The position numbers and the translations under genes are program-made. A stretch of 64,000 nt of DNA from Agelas oroides (Eukaryota; Porifera; Demospongiae; Agelasida; Agelasidae): positions 7,287,620-7,351,619 of the forward strand of contig OX422189.1 in NCBI GenBank assembly GCA_949130485.1, written 5' to 3'. Positions 16,799-27,108 of this stretch are shown here, in pieces. Positions within the stretch are counted from its first letter, which is position 1; every line of letters begins with the position of its first letter. The notes under the pieces were generated by a model. The model was given only the letters and a program-made list of their open reading frames with translations, made no database searches and was not told the origin of the DNA.

Positions 16799-17655
16799 TT
16801 ACTTTTCATAAGCTGGCACCACCTCAAGCTTGGCAGAATGGGTCTCAACATGCACCACATTTGTTTCACCCATCACTGCCAGTTTGGAGACTGCATCAGC
16901 TTTAGGGAGAGCTTTTGATGGGGAACTGATGACGTTAAGATTTCCCAATCCAGAAACATCTCTTGAGGATCCATTTTCATCAGCTGCCTTTGCTTCAGGC
17001 TGGTTAGCAACAGCAGTGAATGACAGGTTTTCATTGAATGACACTTGAGTGACATGAATGAACATGTAGGCCTTTGTTGGTACATAGCTCGTGCCAGTAG
17101 CTTCAATATCTCCCTTAATGGTCACCTGATAGAGGAGCCGGGAAACATACAATAGTACTGTAAAAGCGCATAGAATATGCTTTTCAACTGAACAGCCACG
17201 TTTTTTTTTTTCATTACGCACAAAAACTCTAACATAGCATGTAGAATTACTTTTAGGATGAAAAAAAAAACATGCAAAATTTTCTAGTGTATGCTCACTT
17301 CAATTTCGTCTGTGGCTTGAAAGGCCTGTGCTATCCGCTGGGATTCTATACCGTTCTTGACTTGTTGCTCCGTGTACTTGTTCTCATAGTCATAGCTTCC
17401 TCCTGCACTGATATCCAGCAGCGTGTAGAAGAAGTCTACTTTCCCCTCAGCATGGGCTTTTTGAATCTGTTCCCAAGTTGATGCCTTGAAGTCTTGTTTG
17501 TATTTCTGCATCTCTTTAAAAACATTAGACACTGTTTTGGCTTTTATTGTCATCTCGATATGAAGGCGTGCTTTGACCCCACTCTGTACACTCACACCAG
17601 CATTGACACCTCGCATGAAGCCATCATTTACAGTCTGTGTGCGGTAGGTTGCCAT
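16799..17655 (-). CDS. Complete two-exon orphan gene, 227 residues
   Basis: Exon 1 is 17299-17655 (119 codons from ATG at 17655) and exon 2 is 16799-17125 (108 codons plus stop). The donor is GTGAGC, the acceptor ATCAG, and the phase is 0. The protein starts MATYRTQTVNDGFMRGVNAG. It has a lysine/glutamine-rich middle (VFKEMQKYKQDF), an aromatic GGSYDYENKY segment, and then alternating beta-like stretches (YVPTKAYMFIHVTQVSF). No signal peptide or membrane segment is evident. A longer frame upstream of MATYR exists, but the TATA box at 17726-17731 places the mRNA start inside it, so MATYR is the better start. I do not recognise the family. Confidence 0.75.
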
Positions 17656-17725
17656 GTTGATAGTACTCAGCAAAGTGACATTTACCACAAAGAATGTTAG
17701 TGGAGAGCTGAGAGCTCTTTGGCAT

Positions 17726-17731
17726 TTTATA
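17726..17731 (-). promoter_or_regulatory. TATA box of the orphan gene
   Basis: TATAAA on the minus strand (in CTATAAAATG) lies about 70 bp upstream of the ATG at 17655. A TCAGCT initiator-like stretch lies about 20-25 bp downstream of it. Confidence 0.55.
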
Positions 17732-17807
17732 GATAACTTGCAACCGGAAATCAATCTCCACAGGAAATGGAGGATTTACCTACAAAATTCACAAACCAAG
17801 TTAGCCT

Positions 17808-17825
17808 CGTTCCCAGGCTGTAACT
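17808..17825. repeat. Solo end of the TAGCCTCG family
   Basis: TAGCCTCGTTCCCAGGCT occurs without a partner nearby, probably the remnant of a deleted foldback element. Confidence 0.6.
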
Positions 17826-18860
17826 AACTGGTCAGTACTTAGCTAGTTTGAGGCCTCAACGCTTGAACATCTGCCTGAACATTTAGAAGGGTGCCATAGG
17901 GTGTTCGGGCCTAATAGCTGTTAAGCATGCTGAAGCCAACATAATTGACTGGAGCAACCGCAGTGACGTGAAGGCTTGAAGCTGCATAAGTTGCCATCGC
18001 TAACAGTAGTGTGACGAGTATGCGCTCGCAGCACTTAGAAGAAGAAACGACGGTCTGTACCTAATACTACCTATCTACTGATCTTGAACGGAAGCTCTCG
18101 CATGCTCCACGTACGTGTTGACTTGATTGCTCAATTTCCTGAACTGACCAAGTGTTTCTGAATCGTCAAGCGATGGCTGTTTTTGTATACAGACATGACG
18201 ATTCCACAGCCCTGTTCCCCCCACCACCAGGGCAGTACGCGTATGTTAATTTTTGGGGAATTGATGACGCAGCTTCATGCCGGCAGGCCTGGTACGCAAA
18301 GGGAATATCCTGTAGTTGTGCCCCCTTTACACAGGCAAGACAAAAAGGCAAGCACAGCTAACAAAAGTGATTTGCTAGAGGCTTCCTAAATGTGAGAGGA
18401 CAAAACACATTGTTTATGATCAAGCAAATTTTGCATCAGACACTTCCTGAATTTCTCAGCCCACCTGACATAGGTGAACATGGTGCAACACTAGAGCTTT
18501 TGTTAATAGCATACGGTACTTTGTTTAGGGTATCCAAACTGACATATGAACTGTGCGCATTGATTCCAAACAGTGGTTTTTATAAGAAAAGCACTGTTTT
18601 GAAATTTGTGTGCACACTTCATATTTCAGGTTGGCTACCCTGTCAACTATGGCCAGGCCCTAATTATTGACTTTCCTGAATATGCAGAGTTCCCCTATTC
18701 ATGCACATGCACAAGTAAAGTCGATACATATATATAGGTGCTGGAACTGGTATGACTGGTCAGCTCATGGCTGGACCATTTTTTTTCAGCTTATTTGCCC
18801 GACTATCTAGATAGAGGTTAGATGCAAGTATATACATGCATAGTATTGGGCATAAACACA

Positions 18861-18908
18861 TGATTGTAATTGCCGAGCACCTTAGCGAGAGGCTACTAAT
18901 CTTGCAGT
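18861..18908. repeat. Short dispersed repeat shared with 45776-45823
   Basis: Both sites carry ATTGCCGAGC.CCTTAGCG then GAGGCTACTAATC.TGCAGTG. The function is unknown. Confidence 0.6.
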
Positions 18909-19141
18909 GCGTGTTCTCGGTTGGCGGGGTGTGGCTTTGACTTCCGTCCCGCTTTGTACAAAAACAAAGCTGTGTGGAAAGTAAAGTGCAGGCATACTGG
19001 CTTTTCTGTGAAAGTGCTAACGGATGAAATAGTTATATGGCCCTTGGATGTCCTAATATAATGATGTAGAGGCCTTGCACTCATGCAATAACTATTTTGT
19101 TGCATGATGTCAGTTTGTTGCATGGCAACCTCAATTTGTGT

Positions 19142-19403
19142 CACTGCAAAAACAAGTTGGTTGCTTTAACTACAGAGTGGTTACCATGGTTGTAGACAGG
19201 CTGAAGAGACAGTGGTTATGAGAGATCTGCTTTTGGTATTAGAGACTATTTGCAAAAAGGCAACTCAATATGCAGCTGCCCAGTTCATCTTACAACCACA
19301 ATACACTGACAACCATCAGAACATCTGTGATTCCCTCACCTGCTTGCATCAAGAGCATGAAAGTTCCTTATTGCAACTTTGAAGTGCATTTGTAACGACT
19401 CCT
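19142..19403. mobile_element. Truncated CACTGCAAAAA element
   Basis: It starts CACTGCAAAAACAAGTTGG and follows the left half of the complete element at 26543-26994, then stops and passes into the repeat at 19403-19537. A right-half copy is at 25560-25755. Confidence 0.65.
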
Positions 19404-19727
19404 TCACAGACGAAGTGCATATGAGCCCCGCCCTTAACAGAAGTTCAGCGATACGGCACTTTGAACACAGTGATGCGATCGAAATACACGACGGAATAAT
19501 CTTCGATTTCTACACTGGAACGTCACATATCCTGTATTAAGCCTAGTACAATTAAGCATGTCTATTAGTACAACCATGCAAAATTTACTGTGCAATGTAA
19601 GTGTACATGCATACACACAAGTACTCCTGTGTGTGTCACTATATTGCGTACTACACATACACATACGTATACGCCACTATATTGCACATATACGCCGGCC
19701 ACTACATTGCATGTATACTCTACGTAC

Positions 19728-19821
19728 CTGACATAGAGCTGTTTGGCTGGCTCAGGTTTCACATCGGAGGGACTGGATGGTTGGATAGTAGAGGCTGCAG
19801 CTGCCATCTGCTGCTGTGTCT
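19728..19821 (-). CDS. Candidate second exon of a minus-strand gene
   Basis: The acceptor follows a strong pyrimidine tract (TTTCCTTCCTTTCCTAG) and the donor is GTACGT. The frame reads TQQQMAAAASTIQPSSPSD then VKPEPAKQLYV. The one-base carry needed at its start is supplied by the candidate first exon at 22260-22296. The composition (Q, A, S, P) suits a flexible region of a regulatory protein, but no domain is seen. Later exons were not found. Confidence 0.35.
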
Positions 19822-20195
19822 CTAGGAAAGGAAGGAAACAAACAGTATGCAGTGTTATAGCTGACAATGGTTTGGTCCATTCATTGGTAGTTGCTTCAGG
19901 GCAAACCCAATGAGTGCTTACAGACAGGTACATAGGATTGTGTGCTTTCTGTTACCATAGCTACCACCAGAAACTAGGTTTTACACCTGAAGCTATCATT
20001 ATATACAAAGCCTATCATTATAAACAAGGATTTGTGAGTCACCAAGTTATCATGAGGACTATTGTGTCCTCAATTGGACACCAGAGCTACTATTTATTTC
20101 ATTTGTGTGTGGCTACTATTTGAGGGTGGTTTCTATCCCTTCACATATATAAACACTACAGCTACCTATATATGGACATTGTCAAGCATGGGAGA

Positions 20196-20530
20196 GACTA
20201 AGTTCACCCGGTTTGAAACCGTTTACGTCATCTTACGAAACATCCATAAGAGCTATACCGAAGCGAAGATGTTCATCATATTTTGTAAGACCACAGAAAA
20301 AAAAAGTAGTGTATTCCCTGGCCCTAGCCCTAACCCTAACCCTAACCCTACCCCTAACCATAACCCTTAACCATTTAGCCAACGAGCCGCTTCAGACGGC
20401 CACTGTGCTGTAAGGTCTAATGTATTTAATTTACGGCAGCGCGACAGATTTAATAAGGTGCGCGACGGATTATAAATAGTTATTACAGTGACGTAACCGG
20501 AAACGGTTTCAAACAGGGTGAATTTAGACT
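20196..20530. mobile_element. MITE-like element with a telomere-like core
   Basis: The ends TTCACCCGGTTTGAAACCG and CGGTTTCAAACAGGGTGAA are inverted, as are the inner TTTACGTCA and TGACGTAA. Inside is a run of CCCTAA units at 20321-20368. Confidence 0.6.
20321..20368. repeat. Interstitial telomere-like repeat
   Basis: CCCTAGCCCTAACCCTAACC and further CCCTA units, 6-7 imperfect copies, correspond to the animal telomere repeat TTAGGG. They lie inside the inverted-repeat element, not at a chromosome end. Confidence 0.8.
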
Positions 20531-20883
20531 ATACCTGTCAAGCATACAGCTGGGCATGGCGCTACGAAGCCATTACGCTGTTGGGAATGCACTCTACTTC
20601 AGTTCTAGCCATCAATATACACTTAACATTCTCTATTTGTGCAGGGATGAAGACATTACGATGTGTAAAGTATGCTGCATGAGAAGGAGGTAAGAAAAGT
20701 ACTTTGTGTCACCTTGCGTGGGCGGATCAAAGAAGCCGCACACACTTTAAGGAAGCAAGATCCCGCCTTGCCGTGAGAACCGTGCTTTAACCAGGTGTGA
20801 AGGTGCTTTAACCAGGTGTGAGCGTGCTTTAACTGGGTGTGAAAAATACAATTAACCCAGCATTGCTTGTACATGGACAGTAC

Positions 20884-21340
20884 TAGCCTCGTTCCCAGGC
20901 CTACCCCGTTTTTTGTTCTTCGGTTTGCGTTCAATATAATACACGGAGGCGGAAGAGCGCGCGAAAATCGGGGAAGGCCTGGGAACACTTGTCACGTGAA
21001 TGACGTCTGGTGGACGCGAGGTGGACGTAGGGGGGGCGGTGCCCAACTACAAATTCGTGTGCAATAAACCATAGAGCGAGTTTCTTACCGGTGAAGTCAA
21101 GTACATGTACTGTCGATCTCGTGAACGTCTGGGGCCCGGGCTATCGTTGGAGCGCTCGATGATGAAGTCTAGTACGTTATTTGTAGTTGGGCACCGCCCC
21201 CCCTACGTCCACCTCGCGTCCACCAGACGTCATTCACGTGACAAGTGTTCCCAGGCCTTCCCCCGTTTTTCGCGCTCTTCCGCCCCGTGTATTATGCAAA
21301 CCGAAGAACAAAAAACGGGGTAGGCCTGGGAACGAGGCTA
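20884..21340. mobile_element. Foldback element, TAGCCTCG family (457 bp)
   Basis: Inverted arms of about 170 bp start TAGCCTCGTTCCCAGGCCTA and include GACGTCTGGTGGACGCGAGG. The exact 9-bp duplication GGACAGTAC flanks it (20875-20883, 21341-21349). It is the closest relative of the element at 23151-24354 and shows what that element looked like before its insertions. Confidence 0.85.
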
Positions 21341-21522
21341 GGACAGTACAGTATATATGAAACGTAGCTATATGACACGGAATGCATGCACGAAGCAGCA
21401 AGACAAAAAGAAAAAAGCAGCTTGCGTACTCCTAGAACAGCGCTCAATCGAGGCATATTCAAATTTGTTCGTAGCGCTACACAGCGGACTTTCGAACACT
21501 TTTTCTTTTCAACTACTGTATA

Positions 21523-22043
21523 GCCGGTTAATTTCGCGGGTACAAATTTTCGCGAATCGATCAAAAGATGCCTCAGCACAAATTTTCGCGAATTAAAATT
21601 TCGCGGTCACACGCGCGCGTCGTCATAAATTTCTATTTAGCGCACATGTACAACTACCGTAACTTGCCAGCAGAGAAGCAAAACGTGCGAATGATACCAA
21701 CGGAGACTTTTGAAGCAGAAAGCTGCGTTCGAGGCTACCACACATATAGCGCTGTTTGGGTAGCAACAGTTGGAGAGCAACTACAGTGTGCACAGGAACG
21801 TAGAAACGCAAAAGATCCTTTTGCAGTGGCAGTATTGAACCCTGAAGGGAGCGATATTGTAAGACACAGGAAACGATAGACATCTAGAACTTTGCTTTAC
21901 AACGACAGACTTCTAAAATGACACTCGGTCTCTTTCACGTGTTACTTTCAACGAACAGCTAAATTTTCGCGGGAGAAAATTTTCGCGAATCGGTCCCGAC
22001 TCGCGAAAAACGCGAAAATTTGCACCCCGCGAAATTAACCGGC
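21523..22043. mobile_element. TA-flanked MITE carrying a HIRAN-like fragment
   Basis: The ends GCCGGTTAATTTCGCGGG and CCCGCGAAATTAACCGGC are near-perfect inverted repeats, flanked by TA on both sides, as for Tc1/mariner-type insertions. Inner arms repeat TTTTCGCGAAT motifs. Confidence 0.7.
21709..21879 (+). pseudogene. HIRAN-like domain fragment
   Basis: The frame reads CVRGYHTYSAVWVATVGEQL then CAQERRNAKDPFAVAVLNPE and stops soon after. It matches the first half of a HIRAN-type domain (VRGYH, E..N..DPFAVAV) but lacks the VGHLPR half. It sits between the arms of the MITE at 21523-22043, so it was probably captured. Confidence 0.55.
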
Positions 22044-22259
22044 TATTGCTGCTGAGAAACTTCTTTTTTTTGAGTGGCGCTACTTGCTTCATTGCTGGAG
22101 AGGAGGGTTCCATAATAACCCCTCAATGGGAGCGTTACTTCTCATTTAGTGTAGAAAACTCTTGCGTAGCCTCACCCTCTATCCCACGCTGAGACCCAAG
22201 CTTGGCTCTTGCCGCATGGAACTATAGTGAGCTGAATTTTTGCAATGTCAGCAACTCAC

Positions 22260-22296
22260 CTGAAATTGTATGTTCTTCTTCTAAAGTAGCCTGCAT
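22260..22296 (-). CDS. Candidate first coding exon of the same gene
   Basis: An ATG at 22296 opens MQATLEEEHTIS up to a strong GTGAGT donor (22254-22259), leaving one base. That base plus the first two bases of the exon at 19728-19821 make a glutamate codon and keep the frame open. The 2.4-kb intron between them holds several hairpin elements. The exon is short, so support is limited to splice sites and phase. Confidence 0.3.
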
Positions 22297-23150
22297 AATT
22301 AGCCTGATATTACCATGTAATTGAAATTCAACAATGCAAGTCGTGCCAAGTCAAATTGTGTTGCTGATTGTAAAATTTGACCCAATACTAGTCTCATACC
22401 TATCATTAGTTTCTTGCAAAATTATACTGACAAATACAGGGATGAGAAGGTCTGATTGATTGTTTTGCCTCCCAAGATGGCCGGCAGGTAGCTACGGAAC
22501 ACACTGTAAGGTAAAGGCACACTCAGTCACTCTCTATTGGTATTGTGACTTAAGGTGCTCAGTTTGTACCACACTCACAATACCAGAGGAGTCCTGGAGA
22601 GCAGACAAAAGTGAGCAGATGTAGTCACTTGCACCAATAAGCTATGTGCCTCCCATTCATGCATAAAGCAAAATGCCACTATAAAGCTGTCTTGCCTGTG
22701 GAGAATATGCAGATCCATCCCCTCACAAGCGCAGTGTCCAACCCTCATCCCATTCTGACATTGGCCTTCATCAACGCATGACCTTTCATCCTGCAGGCCT
22801 ATCGTGTGATCTGCATGGGATTGGGTGAAAAGACAGCCTCCCGTTGTGTGCTATTGGCCTTAAAGGGTTAATTAATAGGTTGGCAGTCAGTCCTTCATAT
22901 TATTTTGCTTGCTATTCAAGCTTGAGGGGAAAATGATTGCTACAGCTTAATTACACAAATGACCGTTCAAATTGACCCATGAATCATTGCTAGCTGCTAT
23001 GTATGTTTAGGGGGATTTGGGTGAGCGCTAATTAACTTCTGTGAGTGTAACAATTTGGTCTCTGTGTAAACGTTACACAGAAATACAACCCAAAAATAAT
23101 AATACAATGCCTGTGTGCTGGCACAATATATACCCAGCTGCAAATTTTCC
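22297..23150. other. Stretch with no supported gene
   Basis: A consensus-like start CAAGATGGCC at 22473-22482 followed by a possible donor (CAGGTAGCT) could be a tiny first exon, but nothing follows it that I can support. Around 22715-22740 there is a fragment (CCTCACAA.CGCAGTGTCCAAC) shared with 24370-24393. Confidence 0.3.
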
Positions 23151-23261
23151 TAGCCTCGTTCCCAGGCCTCCCCCGTTTTACCTTCCGTTCGCGTTCACAA
23201 TAATACACGGGGAGCGGAAGGCCGGCGAAAAACGGGGAAGGCCTGGGAGCATTCATCACGT

Positions 23262-23934
23262 GAGTGGGATCATCCCCCTATGGCAACAACTACTGGACAA
23301 TCTCCACCTTCCATCCCTTGAACAGCTTATCTCCACCCCAAGGGGCAAAGTCTCTTGGAAAAACTCCAACAAAAGGCTGCTAAATATCAATCACTACATC
23401 GCCCTCACTGAAGAGTGTCCAGACTATCCGATTGGCTACTGCGACCTCCCCCTCGGTAAACCCTCCCACCATTGGTCCTCCACCCTGCACGATCGACAAG
23501 CCACCATCAGAACCAACTTTCGTCTTAGAATGCTGGTTGGCTGTGATGGCCTGGAGGCTGACGCCTCGAGGTTTCGACGCAGGATGAATGGCACAGCCCC
23601 TGGCGACTCCACCTGCAAGCTGTGTCTCACTGCACCTGAGGACCCCGCCCACTTCATCTTGCGCTGCCCCTCCCTCTCCACTCGCCGCCATGAATTACTC
23701 TCAGATGCACCCTCCCACGTTAAATCGCTACTCCCTGATATTAACCTGGACCCGGACCACTTTGTCGACGTCATGCTCGGTTGTGTATGGATTAAGGACC
23801 ACGCAACACAGGTGTACATTGTGGACTTTCTAGACCAACTCCGTGCACACTGGAACGCACTACTACTCCAACCCGACCCTATATAGCCCAACTTGGGATA
23901 CTCTCCTAGAAAGGAGGTTACAAAGACGAAGAAG
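23262..23934 (+). mobile_element. Non-LTR retrotransposon 3' fragment
   Basis: An open frame ending at 23886 (TAG) carries the C-terminal zinc knuckle of non-LTR reverse-transcriptase proteins, CKLCLTAPEDPAHFILRC, preceded by RMNGTAPGD and followed by PSLSTRRHELLSD. The element then runs into an AAGACGAAGAAGAAGAG tail. GAGTGG lies on both sides and may be the target duplication. The RT core is missing, as in typical 5' truncation. The frame has no internal stop, so the insertion may be fairly young. Confidence 0.75.
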
Positions 23935-23964
23935 AAGAGTGGATGCGAGGTGGACGTAGGGGGG

Positions 23965-24035
23965 TAGTCTCGCGAGCCAGCCGTATTTTTCTTTATTTCC
24001 GGAAATACCGAAAATACGGCTGGCTCGCGAGACTA
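23965..24035. mobile_element. 71-bp hairpin element (TAGTCTCGCG family)
   Basis: The ends TAGTCTCGCGAGCCAGCCGT and its near-perfect inverse flank a 20-bp loop. The 9-bp duplication GTAGGGGGG is exact (23956-23964, 24036-24044). It is inserted inside the foldback element 23151-24354. Confidence 0.85.
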
Positions 24036-24363
24036 GTAGGGGGGGAGGGGCCGATATTCAAATATAAACGTACTAAACTTGAAAGTGAGTTTCTTACCGG
24101 TCAAGACGAGTAGTTGCCATCACGCTAAAGTCTGGAGCCCGAAAACGCGGTAGAGCGCTCGAACAGATGGTCCTGTGCGTTGTTTTGGCAGTTGGGCCCC
24201 TCCCCCCCTACGTACGTCCACCTCGCGTCCACCTGACGTCATTCACGTGATGAATGCTCCCAGGCCTTCCCCGTTTTTCGCCGGCCTTCCGCTCCCGTGT
24301 ATTATTGTGAACGGAAACGGAAGGTAAAACGGGGGAGGCCTGGGAACGAGGCTAAAATTTTCC

Positions 24364-24935
24364 ATGGCATGCCCTCACAAGTGCAGTGTCCAACACCTAA
24401 CAAGGCCTCAGCCCATTCCAACAATGGCTGCAGGATGACAGTATCAACATGATACAAGAGATGCCAAACAGCCAATTCAGGCTGATCCTCTCGGTAACAC
24501 CTTGCATGCCCTGTACAAATAGCTTAAAACCTGTTAACTATAGCCCCTCCCCCCTACTATTTAGCCCCACATGTACACCCACATCAAGCTCAGCCCATCC
24601 CCTACCCCTGACTCCCCCCAGGACCAGCCACCTCCCCCCCACTTAGCCCCACCACTTGCCTAATATGCCAGTGTGAACAATCAATATCTGGATCTCCCGA
24701 ACTATTTAGCCCCACCCCCCACAAATAGCATAACCAAGGATAAGTAGCCATCACCCCCCCCCCCCCCCCCTCCCTCAACTATTTCCACACATTAGAAGAA
24801 GACAAAATTTACATAACTATGTGAGCCTTGCGTCAACAAATGGGACCTACGATGTGCGTCACAGTGTTGGCGCTCCCCCACACGACACCCTAACTCCACA
24901 ATGAACTTTCAAGAAAACTTATTTAGTAGCATTCC
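24364..24935. other. C-rich stretch, no gene
   Basis: This is a pyrimidine-rich stretch with many TAGCCCC(A/T) motifs and a poly-C run near 24756-24770. No exon or inverted-repeat element was seen. Confidence 0.4.
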
Positions 24936-25347
24936 CAGTGGCGGATTTAGGGGGGGGGGTAAGGGTGGGGGGGGGGGGTGCAAATGCACCCCCCTTTGGC
25001 GGCTAGTAGTATATTTTTGCGTACATAACTGCACGAGTCCATCAAATGATTATGCAGCAGTGGCATGCAGCAACACAGTTACACACTCACGTATCAGTTC
25101 CTTACTGATCTCCAGACGTTTGACTAGGCCTAGAGATATTCAGTTCGGACTTCCAGCTATTTTAAACAACTCACTAGCTAGCTACCAGTCAGTACTCAAT
25201 ACTTCAATACTCAGGTCAGACAATAATTACGTGTGTCATGAATGCATTCACATGACTAGAAGTGGGCGTGGCAACCCAAAAATTTTCGGGTGCGCTTCAC
25301 GTGCCAGCGGCTGAACCCCCCTTTCTAAATTTCTAAATCCGCCACTG
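24936..25347. mobile_element. CAGTGGCGGAT element with 5-bp duplication
   Basis: It starts CAGTGGCGGATTTAGGGGG and ends CTAAATCCGCCACTG, with ATTCC on both sides (24931-24935, 25348-25352). Short CAGTGGC-type ends with 5-bp duplications would suit the hAT5 branch of hAT; this is inference, because no transposase is present. Relatives are at 53632-54306 and, partly, 30262-30522. Confidence 0.75.
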
Positions 25348-25559
25348 ATTCCTTGGTCACACTGATGCAAATGAGACAACCTAAAAATGTGGTTGAAGTA
25401 ACCCAAGTGTTTTTGCAGTGTAGATATTCATACACGTGAAACTCTGTCGTCTGGCCTCTGTCTGGCCTGCTTACACACGCACTATGAACCTGACCACTCC
25501 AAACCTGATGGCTACGGCCCTGTAACCACTGAACATCTGTGAGAGAGTCACCAACTTTT

Positions 25560-25755
25560 ATCAAAAGCATCACATTTTTGAAGTGTAGTTGTAGTCACTC
25601 CCTCACAGATGTTCTGAGGGTTGTCAGTTGTAAGGTATGATTTGGGCTCAGGTTGCTTATTAGCGAAATAAACTTTTCACAACCACTGTCTCCTCAGCTT
25701 GTCTTCAACCAGGGTAACCACTCAGTGGTTAAAACAACCAATCTTTTTTGCAGTG
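25560..25755. mobile_element. Right half of a CACTGCAAAAA element
   Basis: It is inverted relative to 19142-19403 and matches the right half of 26543-26994, ending TTTTTTGCAGTG. Confidence 0.6.
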
Positions 25756-26262
25756 AATTAAACAACAGATTATTAATTTACACACTAAATGAAACGGTTT
25801 GACACCCATTTTGTCTAGTTTGGTCAAATATTGGCTGTGTCAGAGATGAAAACGTTAGTTACCAGTATGTAAGGGACCGTTACATATAAGTGGTAAAATC
25901 ACAAACATACGTACCCAGACTATTTCAAGAAGACTTACTCCAAGATGAAAACAAACAGATTATGAAATGTACACACCAAATGCAACTGTTTGGTACCCGT
26001 TTTGTTTAATGTTACCTGTTTCAAGGACAAAAAAGTCAGTTATAAGTGACAGTGGTAAAATCACAAACGTACCCGACAATTTTAGAATACTCATTCCAAG
26101 GTAAAAAACAAATAAACAACAGATTATGAATGTAGCTATCTACCTACCAAAATGGTTGTCTAGTGTTTTAGTCAAATACTGGCTGTTTCAGGAATGAAAA
26201 CATTAGTTATAAGGGACCATCACTTATAAGTGGCAAAATCACAAACGTATCCGGACTATCAT
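25756..26262. repeat. Tandem array of about three degenerate units
   Basis: Units of roughly 150-190 bp each contain AACAGATTAT, a GTTTGxxACCC box, GTTTCAxGxAxxAAAA and GGTAAAATCACAAACGTA. They have diverged and have no open frame. Confidence 0.6.
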
Positions 26263-26542
26263 GGCGTACAGTAGTACGCCACACATGTAGGGATGGCCCC
26301 GAAAGAAAAATGGCAGACTGCACAAATGACACGCTCGAAATGTCTGCATGCATTAGATCATAGATAATAGAGTCATAACCAGTTATGACTCTTGACTATT
26401 AGGTTAGATTAGTCAACGGCCTCTATCAGCCATATCAGTCATTATCGAGTGCTTCCATGAGCAACAGGACCATTAACTTTTCTTGAAAGCATCACTAAAA
26501 TACCAGACCGGCAAGTCTGGGCAAATCGTCTGCTATATATAT

Positions 26543-26994
26543 CATTGCAAAAACAAGTTAGTTGTTTTAAACACAGAGTGGTTACCCTGGTTGCAGACAA
26601 ACTGGAGAGACAGTGGTTATGAGAGGTTTGCTTTTGGTATTAGAGACTAATTACATAAGGCAGCCCTAGGGGCAGCTGCCAAGTTCATCTTACAACCACA
26701 ATACACTGAAAACCCTCATAACATTCTTGATTCCCTCACCTGGCTACATTAAGAGCATGAAAGCTTCTTACTGCAACTATGAAGTGCATTTGTAATGACT
26801 CCTTCACAGATGTTCTGAGGGTTGTCAGTGCATGTATTGTGGTTGTAAGATGAACTGGGCAGCTGCCTATTGGGTTGCGTTATGCAATTAGTCTTCCATA
26901 CCTAAGCAAACCTATCATAACCACTGTCTCTTCAGCTTGTCTGCAACCATGGTAACCACTCTGAGGTTAAAACAACCAAATTGTTTTTGCAGTG
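26543..26994. mobile_element. Complete CACTGCAAAAA foldback element (452 bp)
   Basis: The ends CATTGCAAAAACAAGTTAGT and TTGTTTTTGCAGTG are inverted, and the arms extend about 90 bp (AGTGGTTACC, GAGACAGTGGTTATGA and their complements). Truncated copies are at 19142 and 25560. A clear target duplication is not visible. Confidence 0.7.
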
Positions 26995-27108
26995 ATAATC
27001 TTCTGGCTTCTGCAGACTTCTTTCTGGTGTAAGCCAGGCTAGCACAATAACAGCTAAGGTTATTACAACGATTTAAATGCGAAACAACACTGAATAAATC
27101 ACTGGGTA

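Larger units (their letters stand above)
23151..24354. mobile_element. Composite foldback element, TAGCCTCG family (1204 bp)
   Basis: It has the family ends and a 9-bp duplication AAATTTTCC at 23142-23150 and 24355-24363. Compared with 20884-21340, two sequences have been added: a LINE 3' fragment (about 23262-23934) and a short hairpin (23965-24035) with its own 9-bp duplication. Confidence 0.8.

Noticed and set aside
17656..17754. Signal-anchor extension upstream of MATYR
   Set aside because: The hydrophobic stretch lies over the TATA box and likely start site, so it should not be in the mRNA.
20321..20368. Chromosome end
   Set aside because: The array is short, imperfect, internal to a MITE, and has normal sequence on both sides.
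23041..23267. N-terminal extension of the retroelement frame
   Set aside because: The upstream part of that frame is foldback-element arm sequence joined by chance.
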